This document shows positions 46,035-53,881 of a stretch of 64,000 bases of DNA, piece after piece. Position numbers and translations under genes: made by a program. Each line of letters starts with the position of its first letter. Positions within the stretch are counted from its first letter, which is position 1. The stretch is from Aequorivita sinensis. Lineage in GTDB: Bacteria; Bacteroidota; Bacteroidia; Flavobacteriales; Flavobacteriaceae. The stretch covers positions 248,001 to 312,000 of the forward strand of contig NZ_VDMC01000002.1 of the NCBI RefSeq assembly GCF_006346335.1. Direction: 5' to 3'. The notes under the pieces were generated by a model. It saw only the letters and a list, made by a program, of their open reading frames with translations. It ran no database searches and was not told the DNA's origin.

Positions 46035-47237
46035 CTATAGATCCAATTCTTCTAAAATTTCACGGAAAGCATTCCTTAATTCTTCCGTGTTTTCCAAACC
46101 ACTTTGTAATTCAAGTTTCTTTTCAAACATCTGCATTGGCGTTACATCGGCCACGTCTGTTCCTACCTCAAAGGCATCACTAGCACCTCTAATTTTGTTT
46201 CTGAAATTTAAACGGGATTTTACAACTTCTATATTCGAATTAAACTGAGAATTGATAAGTGCCTCAAAAGCTTGACGCCTTTCTAAACTTTCAACCTCTT
46301 CGTTTACGATAATTTCGGCTAATGAAGTTAAGGTGGTTTCTTCAGAGTATGATTTTAGTTTTTCTTCCACCTCCTGCAAACTACCTTCAAAAGTTACAAG
46401 GTTTCTGTGTTTCGGAATAGGAACAATTTCAACGTTTTCTATCTCATTATTGACTACAGTAATCACGTTAATCTGCTTGCGATCTTCCTTTTCAGAAAAA
46501 CTTAGCGGTACGGGAGAACCACAATAATAAATGTTTTGTTCGCGAGAAATTACCTGCGACTTATGAATATGTCCTAATGCGACATAATCGGGTATTTCTC
46601 CAAACATATTTGCCTCTACACCTGCTTGATTCCCTATTTGAATATCGCGTTCACTTTCCGAAAGTTCACTTCCTTGTACATATAAATGGCCCATTACAAT
46701 AAACAATTCATCAGAATAGTTTTGTTGGTAAAAATAATTGACGTTGGAAAAATAAACTCTTAGTCCAGATTTTATCTGTTCGATTTTAGTGGCATAGCTT
46801 TCCCCTGCAGCCGACTTTCGAATATCTCTATCTTTTAAAAACGGTATGGCAGCTACTACAACTTTTTCGTTGTTCTTTTCTACGGTTACAAACATGTCCT
46901 CTACTCTTTCTGTAGCACCGCCAACAACTGTAATATCGAATGCCTTTAGTAATTCGGCTGGAGCGTTTAAAACTGCTGAGGAATCGTGATTACCTCCTGT
47001 AATAATTATTTTACAATCTAGGTTGATTAACTTCTTTAGTAAATCATAATACTGTTTAAATGCTGCTTGTGAAGGATTAGCTTGGTCGAAAACATCACCT
47101 GAAACCAACAGCACATCTATATCTTCAGATTTTATATAATTTATTAACCATTCAAAAAACAGGTCTAAATCTGCAGTTAAATCAAATTTAAGTAGTTGTT
47201 TTCCGATATGCCAATCGGAAGTGTGGAGAATTTTCAT
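46035..47237 (-). CDS. sbcD: exonuclease SbcD (Mre11-like)
   Basis: 400 residues. Metallophosphoesterase motifs: TSDWHIGKQL (6-15), GDVFDQANPS, GGNHDSSAV, GHLYVQGSE and LGHIHKSQV, the Mn-binding active site of Mre11/SbcD nucleases. A C-terminal cap with a helical SbcC-binding tail follows. It precedes sbcC directly in a two-gene operon convergent with the kinase operon. Confidence 0.95.
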   Translation of the reverse strand: MKILHTSDWHIGKQLLKFDLTADLDLFFEWLINYIKSEDIDVLLVSGDVFDQANPSQAAFKQYYDLLKKLINLDCKIIITGGNHDSSAVLNAPAELLKAFDITVVGGATERVEDMFVTVEKNNEKVVVAAIPFLKDRDIRKSAAGESYATKIEQIKSGLRVYFSNVNYFYQQNYSDELFIVMGHLYVQGSELSESERDIQIGNQAGVEANMFGEIPDYVALGHIHKSQVISREQNIYYCGSPVPLSFSEKEDRKQINVITVVNNEIENVEIVPIPKHRNLVTFEGSLQEVEEKLKSYSEETTLTSLAEIIVNEEVESLERRQAFEALINSQFNSNIEVVKSRLNFRNKIRGASDAFEVGTDVADVTPMQMFEKKLELQSGLENTEELRNAFREILEELDL

Positions 47238-47563
47238 GCCAATTTATTATTGTGAAATATCCAAAGATATGATTTTTAAAAAGTAGAATTTAAAGAAATC
47301 GATTTCATCTTTAAATGTTAAAAAATCATTTAAGAATAAATACTAATCCAAATTAAAAATGAAGAAAGAATTTTCCGAAAATTATTATTCAGGACAGTTC
47401 AGTATTAACATGGTTGAATGTTTTAAGCTAAAAATATATTAGCTGTTATTTTGATAAATTGTCAAACTACCATTAACATTTCTTGTTAAACTACAATTAA
47501 AAAGTTTTAATAATTGATAATCTATTATAAATTAGAGCAATACTAACTCAAAAACTACAACTT
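47238..47563. other. intergenic, divergent promoters expected
   Basis: AT-rich gap between sbcD and the DUF1328 gene. It must contain promoters in both directions, but no full -33/-7 pair is clear; TAAATTAG at about 47529 is one base off the -7 consensus for the plus strand. Confidence 0.35.
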
Positions 47564-47725
47564 ATGTTACGATGGATTATTATTTTTCTAGTTATTGCAA
47601 TTATAGCTGCGATCTTTGGATTCGGTGGAATTGCTGAAGGAGCAACTGATATTGCTCAAATCATTTTCTATATTTTTCTAGTGCTATTAGTATTATCGCT
47701 ATTATCCAGGTTATTTAAAAAATAA
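47564..47725 (+). CDS. DUF1328 (YtjA) small membrane protein
   Basis: A 53-residue frame, [20 protein letters not shown] followed by [20 protein letters not shown] and ending SRLFKK. Two hydrophobic helices flank the short [11 protein letters not shown] turn, which is the DUF1328/YtjA pattern. Members are stress-induced in enterobacteria; the molecular role is unknown. A second relative seems present at 61746-61925. A VOC gene follows 43 bases downstream. Confidence 0.85.
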   Translation: MLRWIIIFLVIAIIAAIFGFGGIAEGATDIAQIIFYIFLVLLVLSLLSRLFKK

Positions 47726-47768
47726 TTCAGGAAAAAAGTTTTTACTAATAATTTAAAAAAATAAAGCT

Positions 47769-48170
47769 ATGAGAATTGAAGCCTACTTAGCCTTTAGAGG
47801 CAGTTGCCAAGAAGCATTTAATTTCTATAAAGATATTTTTGGTGGCGAAATTAAGAATACTGAAACCTATGAAGATAAAGAAATCGACATTCCAGGAAAT
47901 TATCGTTCTAAGTGGCAACACGCAGAACTTCGTGGGAAAAATTTTACGATTCTAGGATACGATGCAGCTCCAGACACTCCACTCACCGATGGTACTAATA
48001 TACATCTTGGAGTTGATATGGATTCAGCAGAATCGGCAGAATCGGCATTCGATCAATTATCTAAAGGAGGAAGAGTACATACTTCGTTCCAAGAAACCTC
48101 TTGGGGCGCTCACTATGGAAGATGTACAGATAAATATGGAATTAGTTGGATGATAAATTTTAAAGAATAA
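47769..48170 (+). CDS. VOC family protein (PhnB-like)
   Basis: 133 residues of the vicinal oxygen chelate/PhnB group: YLAFRGSCQEAFNFYKDIFGGEI at the start and the closing WGAHYGRCTDKYGISWMINF are characteristic. PhnB-like proteins are typically metal-binding glyoxalase relatives without assigned reaction. It may share a transcript with the DUF1328 gene, ending at the strong hairpin 48193-48224. Confidence 0.88.
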   Translation: MRIEAYLAFRGSCQEAFNFYKDIFGGEIKNTETYEDKEIDIPGNYRSKWQHAELRGKNFTILGYDAAPDTPLTDGTNIHLGVDMDSAESAESAFDQLSKGGRVHTSFQETSWGAHYGRCTDKYGISWMINFKE

Positions 48171-48192
48171 TACAACTAAGTTTTAAATTTAT

Positions 48193-48224
48193 AAAAACCC
48201 TAACTTTAATAAGTTAGGGTTTTT
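48193..48224. terminator. bidirectional terminator
   Basis: A 14-bp perfect stem AAAAACCCTAACTT/AAGTTAGGGTTTTT with a 4-base loop, between the convergent VOC and alcohol dehydrogenase genes. T-runs exist on both strands. Confidence 0.9.
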
Positions 48225-48252
48225 TACTTAAAGCAATACTTCAATGTAAAGT

Positions 48253-49308
48253 TTATGCTTTTAATGAAGCCATATCGATTACAAAACGATATTTTACATC
48301 TGCCTTAACAACACGATCATAAGCATCATTTATATCTTTTATATCAATCATTTCAATATCTGAAACAATATTATGCTCTCCACAAAAATCGAGCATTTCT
48401 TGGGTTTCTTTAATTCCACCAATCAATGATCCTGAAATTCGTTTTCTTCCTCTAATAAGCGCTCCTCCATGGAAAGGTTCTAAGGGCTCAATTGCACCAA
48501 CCAAAACCATTGTAGCGTCATTCTTTAACAAGGAAATATACGGATCCATTTTATGTCCAACAGGAATAGTGTTAAGAATAAAGTCAAATGATTGTTTTTG
48601 CGCTTTCATTGCTTCAGCATCTTTACTAATTAGCACCTCGTGAGCACCAAGTTTCTTTGCGTCTTCAATTTTAGATGGCGAAGTAGTTATCATCACCACA
48701 TGAGCACCTAATGCATTAGCAAACTTAACACCCATGTGACCTAAGCCACCCAAACCAATTACTCCTACCTTATCCCCTTTTTTAACATTCCAGTGCTTTA
48801 AAGGCGACCATGTAGTGATTCCAGCACATAAAAGTGGTGCAGCAGCAGCAGGATCTATATTTTCAGGAATATTTAAAACAAATTCCTTGTCCACAACTAT
48901 CTCATTAGAATAACCTCCAAAAGTTCTTTGACCTTGAATATGTTTATCCTCACTATTGTATGTATATGTAGCCCCCTTTTCGCAGAATTGTTCTAAATCA
49001 TTTTTACATTGATTGCATTCTTGGCAAGAATCTACCATACATCCAACACCTACCAAATCTCCAACTTTAAATTTCTTTACGTTTTTCCCTACAGCAGAAA
49101 CGCGACCTATTATTTCGTGACCTGGAACTACTGGATATTTTGATCCACCCCATTCATTTCTAGCCGTATGTATATCACTATGGCAAACCCCACAGTAAGT
49201 AATATCTATCTTAACATCGCTATCACCTACTGGCCTACGCTGTATTTCAAGAGGTTCTAATGGTTTATTTTCTTCCTTTACACCGAAAGCTTTTGTTGCT
49301 AATGTCAT
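48253..49308 (-). CDS. zinc-dependent alcohol dehydrogenase (YahK/ADH6 type)
   Basis: 351 residues from MTLATKAFGV. GVCHSDIHTARNEWGGSKYPVVPGHEIIGRV holds the catalytic zinc Cys/His. GCMVDSCQECNQCKNDLEQFC holds the four structural zinc cysteines. GVIGLGGLGHMGVKFANALG is the NAD(P)-binding Rossmann motif. It resembles broad-range NADPH aldehyde reductases (YahK). The frame extends 19 codons further upstream without family sequence; the internal Met is preferred. It is monocistronic. Confidence 0.92.
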   Translation of the reverse strand: MTLATKAFGVKEENKPLEPLEIQRRPVGDSDVKIDITYCGVCHSDIHTARNEWGGSKYPVVPGHEIIGRVSAVGKNVKKFKVGDLVGVGCMVDSCQECNQCKNDLEQFCEKGATYTYNSEDKHIQGQRTFGGYSNEIVVDKEFVLNIPENIDPAAAAPLLCAGITTWSPLKHWNVKKGDKVGVIGLGGLGHMGVKFANALGAHVVMITTSPSKIEDAKKLGAHEVLISKDAEAMKAQKQSFDFILNTIPVGHKMDPYISLLKNDATMVLVGAIEPLEPFHGGALIRGRKRISGSLIGGIKETQEMLDFCGEHNIVSDIEMIDIKDINDAYDRVVKADVKYRFVIDMASLKA

Positions 49309-49456
49309 TATATATTTAGATTTTAAATGTAGAATAATACGCCAACAGATAGTTAGCCGTAACAAGTGTAAAAGTACCTACAGAAACTTGAATTTTGGGT
49401 TAAGGTGGTGTTAATAATGTAACCAAGGATGACAGTAAGGGCAGTAAATATAAGAA

Positions 49457-50206
49457 CTAATCTAACCAATCTACTTTCCCATTTTCAATGTTATAAATAG
49501 CGCCAATAATTTTAATTTCGCCAGCGTCTTCCATTTCTTTTAGAATTGAGCTGTTTTTTTTAATGTTATCGATAGTATTATTGATATTACTTTCGCAGAC
49601 TTTAGCAACATACTCGGCATTAGCAGAGGTCTTATCACCATCGTAATCCACATTATCTACAGCTGGTTGAATTTTCTCTAACATAGATGTTATGTTTCCA
49701 AGTTTTACATTATCTACAGCCGCTCGAATAGCACCACAATGATTATGACCTAACACAACAATTAATTTTGAACCTGATACTTTACACGCAAACTCCAAAC
49801 TACCCAACATATCTTCATTAACAAAATTCCCAGCTACACGAGCCACAAAAAGATCGCCTATACCTCTATCAAATATTTCTTCTACTGGAATTCTACTATC
49901 CAAACACGATAGAATCACAGCTTCTGGATACTGACCTCCGGCACTGTTTTTAACTTGTTTAGAGTAGTCTCTAGCGGTAAGTTCATTGTTCACAAACCTT
50001 TCATTACCATCCATAAGAGAATTTATTATTACATCTGGTGTTAAGATATCTTGTTTTGCTTTACTCATTACATCACCTACCAACTCTACTGAAGGTTCTT
50101 CAGCTTCTAAATGAGCAACTGGTTGATTTGTTTTTTGTTCTTGTTTACAACATGTAAAAGTCATAATAATAAATGCTAATACAGAAATTCTAAATGTTAC
50201 ACTCAT
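49457..50206 (-). CDS. beta-carbonic anhydrase, lipoprotein
   Basis: 249 residues. The N-terminus ends in a lipobox (IIMTFTCCKQ), so the protein would be anchored in a membrane facing the periplasm. The beta-class zinc site is complete: Cys101, His154 and Cys157 (SCLDSR and GHNHCG), with the Asp103-Arg105 dyad. It catalyses CO2/bicarbonate interconversion. Beta-class enzymes are usually cytoplasmic, so a lipoprotein form is worth noting, though known in Bacteroidota and others. It is monocistronic. Confidence 0.9.
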   Translation of the reverse strand: MSVTFRISVLAFIIMTFTCCKQEQKTNQPVAHLEAEEPSVELVGDVMSKAKQDILTPDVIINSLMDGNERFVNNELTARDYSKQVKNSAGGQYPEAVILSCLDSRIPVEEIFDRGIGDLFVARVAGNFVNEDMLGSLEFACKVSGSKLIVVLGHNHCGAIRAAVDNVKLGNITSMLEKIQPAVDNVDYDGDKTSANAEYVAKVCESNINNTIDNIKKNSSILKEMEDAGEIKIIGAIYNIENGKVDWLD

Positions 50207-50544
50207 AATAATTTGACTTTTGGGTTATCTAATCAATCGATGAAGAAAGCGACTAAATAAATGTTATTTTTTTGAATATTTTATAAATCTGAAGGGATAT
50301 TCCTATAAAAATAAAGTAAATCATTAACAATAACGACCAATATTATGAAAAATGGAATCCTACAAGTAGAAAATACGTAGTAACACGTAGGAGATTTTCA
50401 AAGTTCACTTCAATAAATATGTTACAATTGAAGATTATAGCATTCAGGTACTTACAAAAAGTAATTAAATCAGTAAAAAGGGAAGGTGGTAGGATAAAAA
50501 AAACTGAGAAATAAGAAGTTATGTTATCAACAAAATGCTGCTAA
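50207..50544. other. intergenic, nothing recognised
   Basis: AT-rich gap between two minus-strand genes; no reading frame, strong hairpin or convincing promoter was found. Confidence 0.4.
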
Positions 50545-51222
50545 CTATATTATTGATTCACCATTTAAATCTGTGGTTAAAACATCACTCATATAATCAA
50601 AGAATGGACGAAGTAGTAAATAGTGGTTAAGGAGTTTATCTTTAAAGTCCTTAGCAAAAACTTCTTCATCAGTAAATTTATGTGTAACGAAAAAGCTTTT
50701 AAGCCTGATTAAATCTATATTTTCATCATCTTTATTAAAACCTTTTGGAGCTGTTTTAACTGCATTTTCTTGATTGAAACCACCAAATGCCTTTTTAAAT
50801 TCTTTTCTGGTTAGTATTTCACGAATTTCCTGAGAATCTAATTCAAATTCTTTTCTAATTCTAAATAAATCTTCTTTTTCTGGAGAAAAGAATCCTCCAG
50901 CCATATAACTATTACCTGGTTCTAGCCTTAAATAGTAGCCACCTCTTCTATGAGCTCCTGCTCTACTAAAGCTAACACTGCGATGAACATTATAAGGGGT
51001 TTTGTTATTACTAAACCGAACGTCTCGATTTATTCTGAACACTTTTACTCTTGCAATCTCGTCGGTTACATTCAAGTTATTCTCTACTACAGAATAAAAT
51101 TCTTTTAATAGCTTTTCATTCGCTAAATATTCTTTTTTATTTTCCTGCATCCATTCGCGGTTGTTATTTCCTTTTAGCTTCAAAAGAAACTCAAATGCAG
51201 ATTTCGGGATAGTTGGATTCAT
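50545..51222 (-). CDS. DUF2461 domain protein
   Basis: 225 residues matching the DUF2461/TIGR02453 family: FLLKLKGNNNREWMQENKKEYLANEKLLKEFY at the start, RINRDVRFSNNKTPYNVHRSVSFSRAG and GGYYLRLEPGNSYMAGGFFSPEKE in the middle. The family is widespread and uncharacterised, soluble and cytoplasmic. It stands alone between intergenic spaces. Confidence 0.9.
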   Translation of the reverse strand: MNPTIPKSAFEFLLKLKGNNNREWMQENKKEYLANEKLLKEFYSVVENNLNVTDEIARVKVFRINRDVRFSNNKTPYNVHRSVSFSRAGAHRRGGYYLRLEPGNSYMAGGFFSPEKEDLFRIRKEFELDSQEIREILTRKEFKKAFGGFNQENAVKTAPKGFNKDDENIDLIRLKSFFVTHKFTDEEVFAKDFKDKLLNHYLLLRPFFDYMSDVLTTDLNGESII

Positions 51223-51266
51223 CAGTAAAAATATTTAAAAGATAAAGGTACTGGTGTAAAACAGAA

Positions 51267-51288
51267 AATCCACCCCTAGGAGTGGATT
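51267..51288 (-). terminator. terminator after the alpha-oxoamine synthase gene
   Basis: AATCCAC (51288-51282, minus strand) pairs with GTGGATT (51273-51267), 7 bp with an 8-base loop and a T-rich tail, about 30 bases after the stop. Moderate strength. Confidence 0.6.
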
Positions 51289-51319
51289 ATTCATAAATAT
51301 ATAACTAAAATAACACTTA

Positions 51320-52582
51320 TTATTTCTCACCCATAGCTTCAGCTACAGCAGCAGAAAGTCTTTTGTAAGTTCCATTCTCCAAACGCTCGCGAATTGAAGA
51401 GAAAGCTTCTAAAGTTTCATTAATATCTTCCATTGTATGTGAAGCCGTAGGAATCATTCTTAAAAGAATTAATCCTTTTGGAATTACAGGATAAACAACA
51501 ATAGAACAGAAAATTCCGTAATTTTCGCGTAAGTCTTTTACTAAAGCCATCGCTTCTGGAATACTTCCTTTTAAATATACTGGAGTTACACAGCTTTGCG
51601 TTGTTCCAAGATCAAATCCTCTTTCACGAAGACCACCTTGTAATGCGTTTACATTCTCCCATAGCTTTTGTTTTAGCTCCGGCATAGAACGTAGCATATC
51701 TAAACGCTTTAAAGCTCCTTCTACAAGAACCATTTGCAATGATTTAGCAAACATCTGCGAACGAAGGTTATATTTTAAGTAATTGATTATTTCTTGATCA
51801 CCTGCAATAAAAGCACCAGTACTAGCCATAGATTTTGCAAAAGTTGCAAAGTAAACATCTATACCATCCTGAACTCCTTGCTCCTCACCTGCTCCAGCTC
51901 CAGTTTTACCTAAAGTTCCAAAACCGTGAGCATCGTCTACGAAAAAGCGGAAGTTATATTTTTCTTTAAGCGCGATAATTTCTTTTAATTTACCTTGCTC
52001 ACCACGCATACCGAATACACCTTCAGATATAAGAAGAATCCCTCCTCCAGTTTTTTCAGCAACCTTTGTAGCACGTTGTAAATTCTTTTCGATACTTTCC
52101 ATATCGTTGTGCTTGTAAGTAAAACGCTGTCCTAAATGAAGACGAACTCCGTCAATAATACAAGCGTGAGCATCCACGTCGTAAACAATTACGTCGTCCT
52201 TAGACACTAATGCGTCAATGGTAGAAACCATACCTTGGTAACCAAAGTTTAATAAGTACGCAGCTTCTTTATTTACAAACTCAGCAAGTTCTCTTTGTAG
52301 TTGTTCGTGAAGATCGGTATGACCACTCATCATCCTTGCTCCCATTGGGTATGCAGAACCCCATTTAGCAGCTGCTTCAGCATCTACTTTTCTCACTTCT
52401 GGATGGTTGGCAAGACCTAAGTAATCATTAATACTCCAAGTGATTACATCTTTGCCTTTAAATTTCATTCTATTAGAGATTGGACCTTCTAATTTTGGGA
52501 ATACGAAATAGCCTTCTGCTTGATCAGCCCATTTTCCCAACGGACCTTTATCTTTATAGATTTTATCGAATAGATCTCTCAT
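51320..52582 (-). CDS. alpha-oxoamine synthase (serine palmitoyltransferase / cysteate acyltransferase-like)
   Basis: 420 residues from MRDLFDKIYKDKGPLGKWADQ, PLP fold type I of the KBL/BioF/SPT family. WSINDYLGLANHPEVRK, SAYPMGARMMSGHTDLHEQLQ, VDDAHGFGTLG and the PLP-lysine region FATFAKSMASTGAFI. Members join an amino acid to an acyl thioester. In gliding Bacteroidota close relatives make capnine from cysteate, or sphinganine from serine; which one is not decidable by eye. The preceding gene on the strand is a cysteine-synthase-family enzyme, which favours cysteate (inference). An earlier Met at 52609 overlaps the -7 box and is rejected. Confidence 0.85.
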   Translation of the reverse strand: MRDLFDKIYKDKGPLGKWADQAEGYFVFPKLEGPISNRMKFKGKDVITWSINDYLGLANHPEVRKVDAEAAAKWGSAYPMGARMMSGHTDLHEQLQRELAEFVNKEAAYLLNFGYQGMVSTIDALVSKDDVIVYDVDAHACIIDGVRLHLGQRFTYKHNDMESIEKNLQRATKVAEKTGGGILLISEGVFGMRGEQGKLKEIIALKEKYNFRFFVDDAHGFGTLGKTGAGAGEEQGVQDGIDVYFATFAKSMASTGAFIAGDQEIINYLKYNLRSQMFAKSLQMVLVEGALKRLDMLRSMPELKQKLWENVNALQGGLRERGFDLGTTQSCVTPVYLKGSIPEAMALVKDLRENYGIFCSIVVYPVIPKGLILLRMIPTASHTMEDINETLEAFSSIRERLENGTYKRLSAAVAEAMGEK

Positions 52583-52606
52583 CAAAATTTCTGTTAAAAT
52601 GCGGGA

Positions 52607-52614
52607 CAAAATTA
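52607..52614 (-). promoter_or_regulatory. -7 element of the alpha-oxoamine synthase promoter
   Basis: TAATTTTG on the minus strand, an exact TAnnTTTG match. Transcription would start near 52602, which rules out the Met at 52609 and supports the start at 52582. Confidence 0.5.
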
Positions 52615-52679
52615 ATTAAATTATAATAAGATTCTAAGATTTGGACCGGAGATTTTCAGTATTGAGAATAAAGGATATA

Positions 52680-52709
52680 AAAAATCCCAAATACGAATCG
52701 CATTTGGGA
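52680..52709 (-). terminator. terminator after the cysteine-synthase-like gene
   Basis: An 11-bp stem TCCCAAATGCG/CGTATTTGGGA (minus strand, one G-T pair) with a 3-base loop and a TTTTTT tail, about 54 bases after the stop. Confidence 0.85.
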
Positions 52710-52762
52710 CATTTAAAGGTTTATTTATAGAAATTAGGGGAGATTAATTTTAATTTCACGTA

Positions 52763-53800
52763 TTATTTTACGTATTCTATTTGTTCAATTAACTCAGACT
52801 CTGTATCAAAGAACCCTTGCTGATTCATCCAGTCGTCGTTATAAATTTTACTCATATATCTTGAACCGTGATCAGGGAAGATAACTACAATATTACTATC
52901 CTCATTAAATTCACCTTCTTCGTCTAATTGTTTTAAGCCTTGCATTGCTGCTCCACTTGTATATCCAACAAATAGGCCTTCAGTTTTAGCTAGTTCACGT
53001 GCTGTATGTGCACTGCTTTCATCGGTTACTTTTTCAAATTTATCAATTTTATCAAAATCTGTAGCTGTAGGAATTAAGTTTTTACCTAATCCCTCAATAC
53101 GATATGGATAAATTTCATTCGAATCAAATTCTCTAGTTTCGTGGTATTTCTGTAACACTGAGCCATAAGCATCAATACCTATAACTTTAATTTCTGGGTT
53201 TTGTTCTTTTAAAAACTTTGCTGTTCCCGAAATTGTTCCACCGGTACCACTACAAGCAACCAAATGAGTGATTTTTCCTGCAGTCTGCTCCCAGATTTCT
53301 GGGCCAGTAGTTTTGTAATGTGCTTCAATATTTAACTCATTAAAATATTGATTGATATACACAGAACCTTCAGTTTCGTTATGTAATCTTTTGGCAACTT
53401 CGTAATATGATCGCGGGTCGTCTGCACTTACATTTGCTGGGCAAACATAAACCTTGGCACCCATTGTTTTAAGCATATCAATTTTATCGGCAGATGACTT
53501 TGAACTAACAGCCAAGATACACTTGTATCCCTTAATGATGCTCACCATTGCCAAGCTAAACCCTGTGTTACCACTAGTAGTTTCAATAATAGTGTCACCT
53601 GGTTTAAGTATTCCTTGCCTTTCTGCTTCCTCTATTATATGTAGTGCTATTCTATCTTTGCTAGAATGTCCTGGATTGAACGCTTCAACTTTCGCGAAAT
53701 AATTACCCTTCATATTATGGGTAATTTTTTTAAGCTTTATTAATGGTGTGTTACCTATTAAATCTAACACATTATCGTAAGCTTTTATTTCTTCTTTCAT
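52763..53800 (-). CDS. cysteine synthase / CBS family PLP enzyme with unusual lysine loop
   Basis: 345 residues, PLP fold type II. The PLP lysine is Lys48 in [12 protein letters not shown], where cysteine synthases have NPxGSVKDR, so the loop differs from standard Cys[23 protein letters not shown] and [14 protein letters not shown] (PLP-phosphate loop) are canonical. There are no CBS regulatory domains or heme-binding N-terminus. It adds a sulfur (or sulfite) nucleophile to a serine-derived acceptor. Next to an alpha-oxoamine synthase it could be a cysteate-forming enzyme for sulfonolipids, but ordinary cystathionine or cysteine synthesis is possible. Confidence 0.8.
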   Translation of the reverse strand: MKEEIKAYDNVLDLIGNTPLIKLKKITHNMKGNYFAKVEAFNPGHSSKDRIALHIIEEAERQGILKPGDTIIETTSGNTGFSLAMVSIIKGYKCILAVSSKSSADKIDMLKTMGAKVYVCPANVSADDPRSYYEVAKRLHNETEGSVYINQYFNELNIEAHYKTTGPEIWEQTAGKITHLVACSGTGGTISGTAKFLKEQNPEIKVIGIDAYGSVLQKYHETREFDSNEIYPYRIEGLGKNLIPTATDFDKIDKFEKVTDESSAHTARELAKTEGLFVGYTSGAAMQGLKQLDEEGEFNEDSNIVVIFPDHGSRYMSKIYNDDWMNQQGFFDTESELIEQIEYVK

Positions 53801-53859
53801 AAAAAGGATGTTCGTTATAAAACAACTCAGCTCTAAAAAACCAAGTTTTAAAAACTCTG

Positions 53860-53867
53860 CAAAGTTA
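53860..53867 (-). promoter_or_regulatory. -7 element before the cysteine-synthase-like gene
   Basis: TAACTTTG on the minus strand matches TAnnTTTG, predicting a start near 53854 and a 54-base 5' UTR. No clear -33 element; it lies just after the stop of the upstream peptidase gene. Confidence 0.4.
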
Positions 53868-53881
53868 AGGAAATAATTTTA

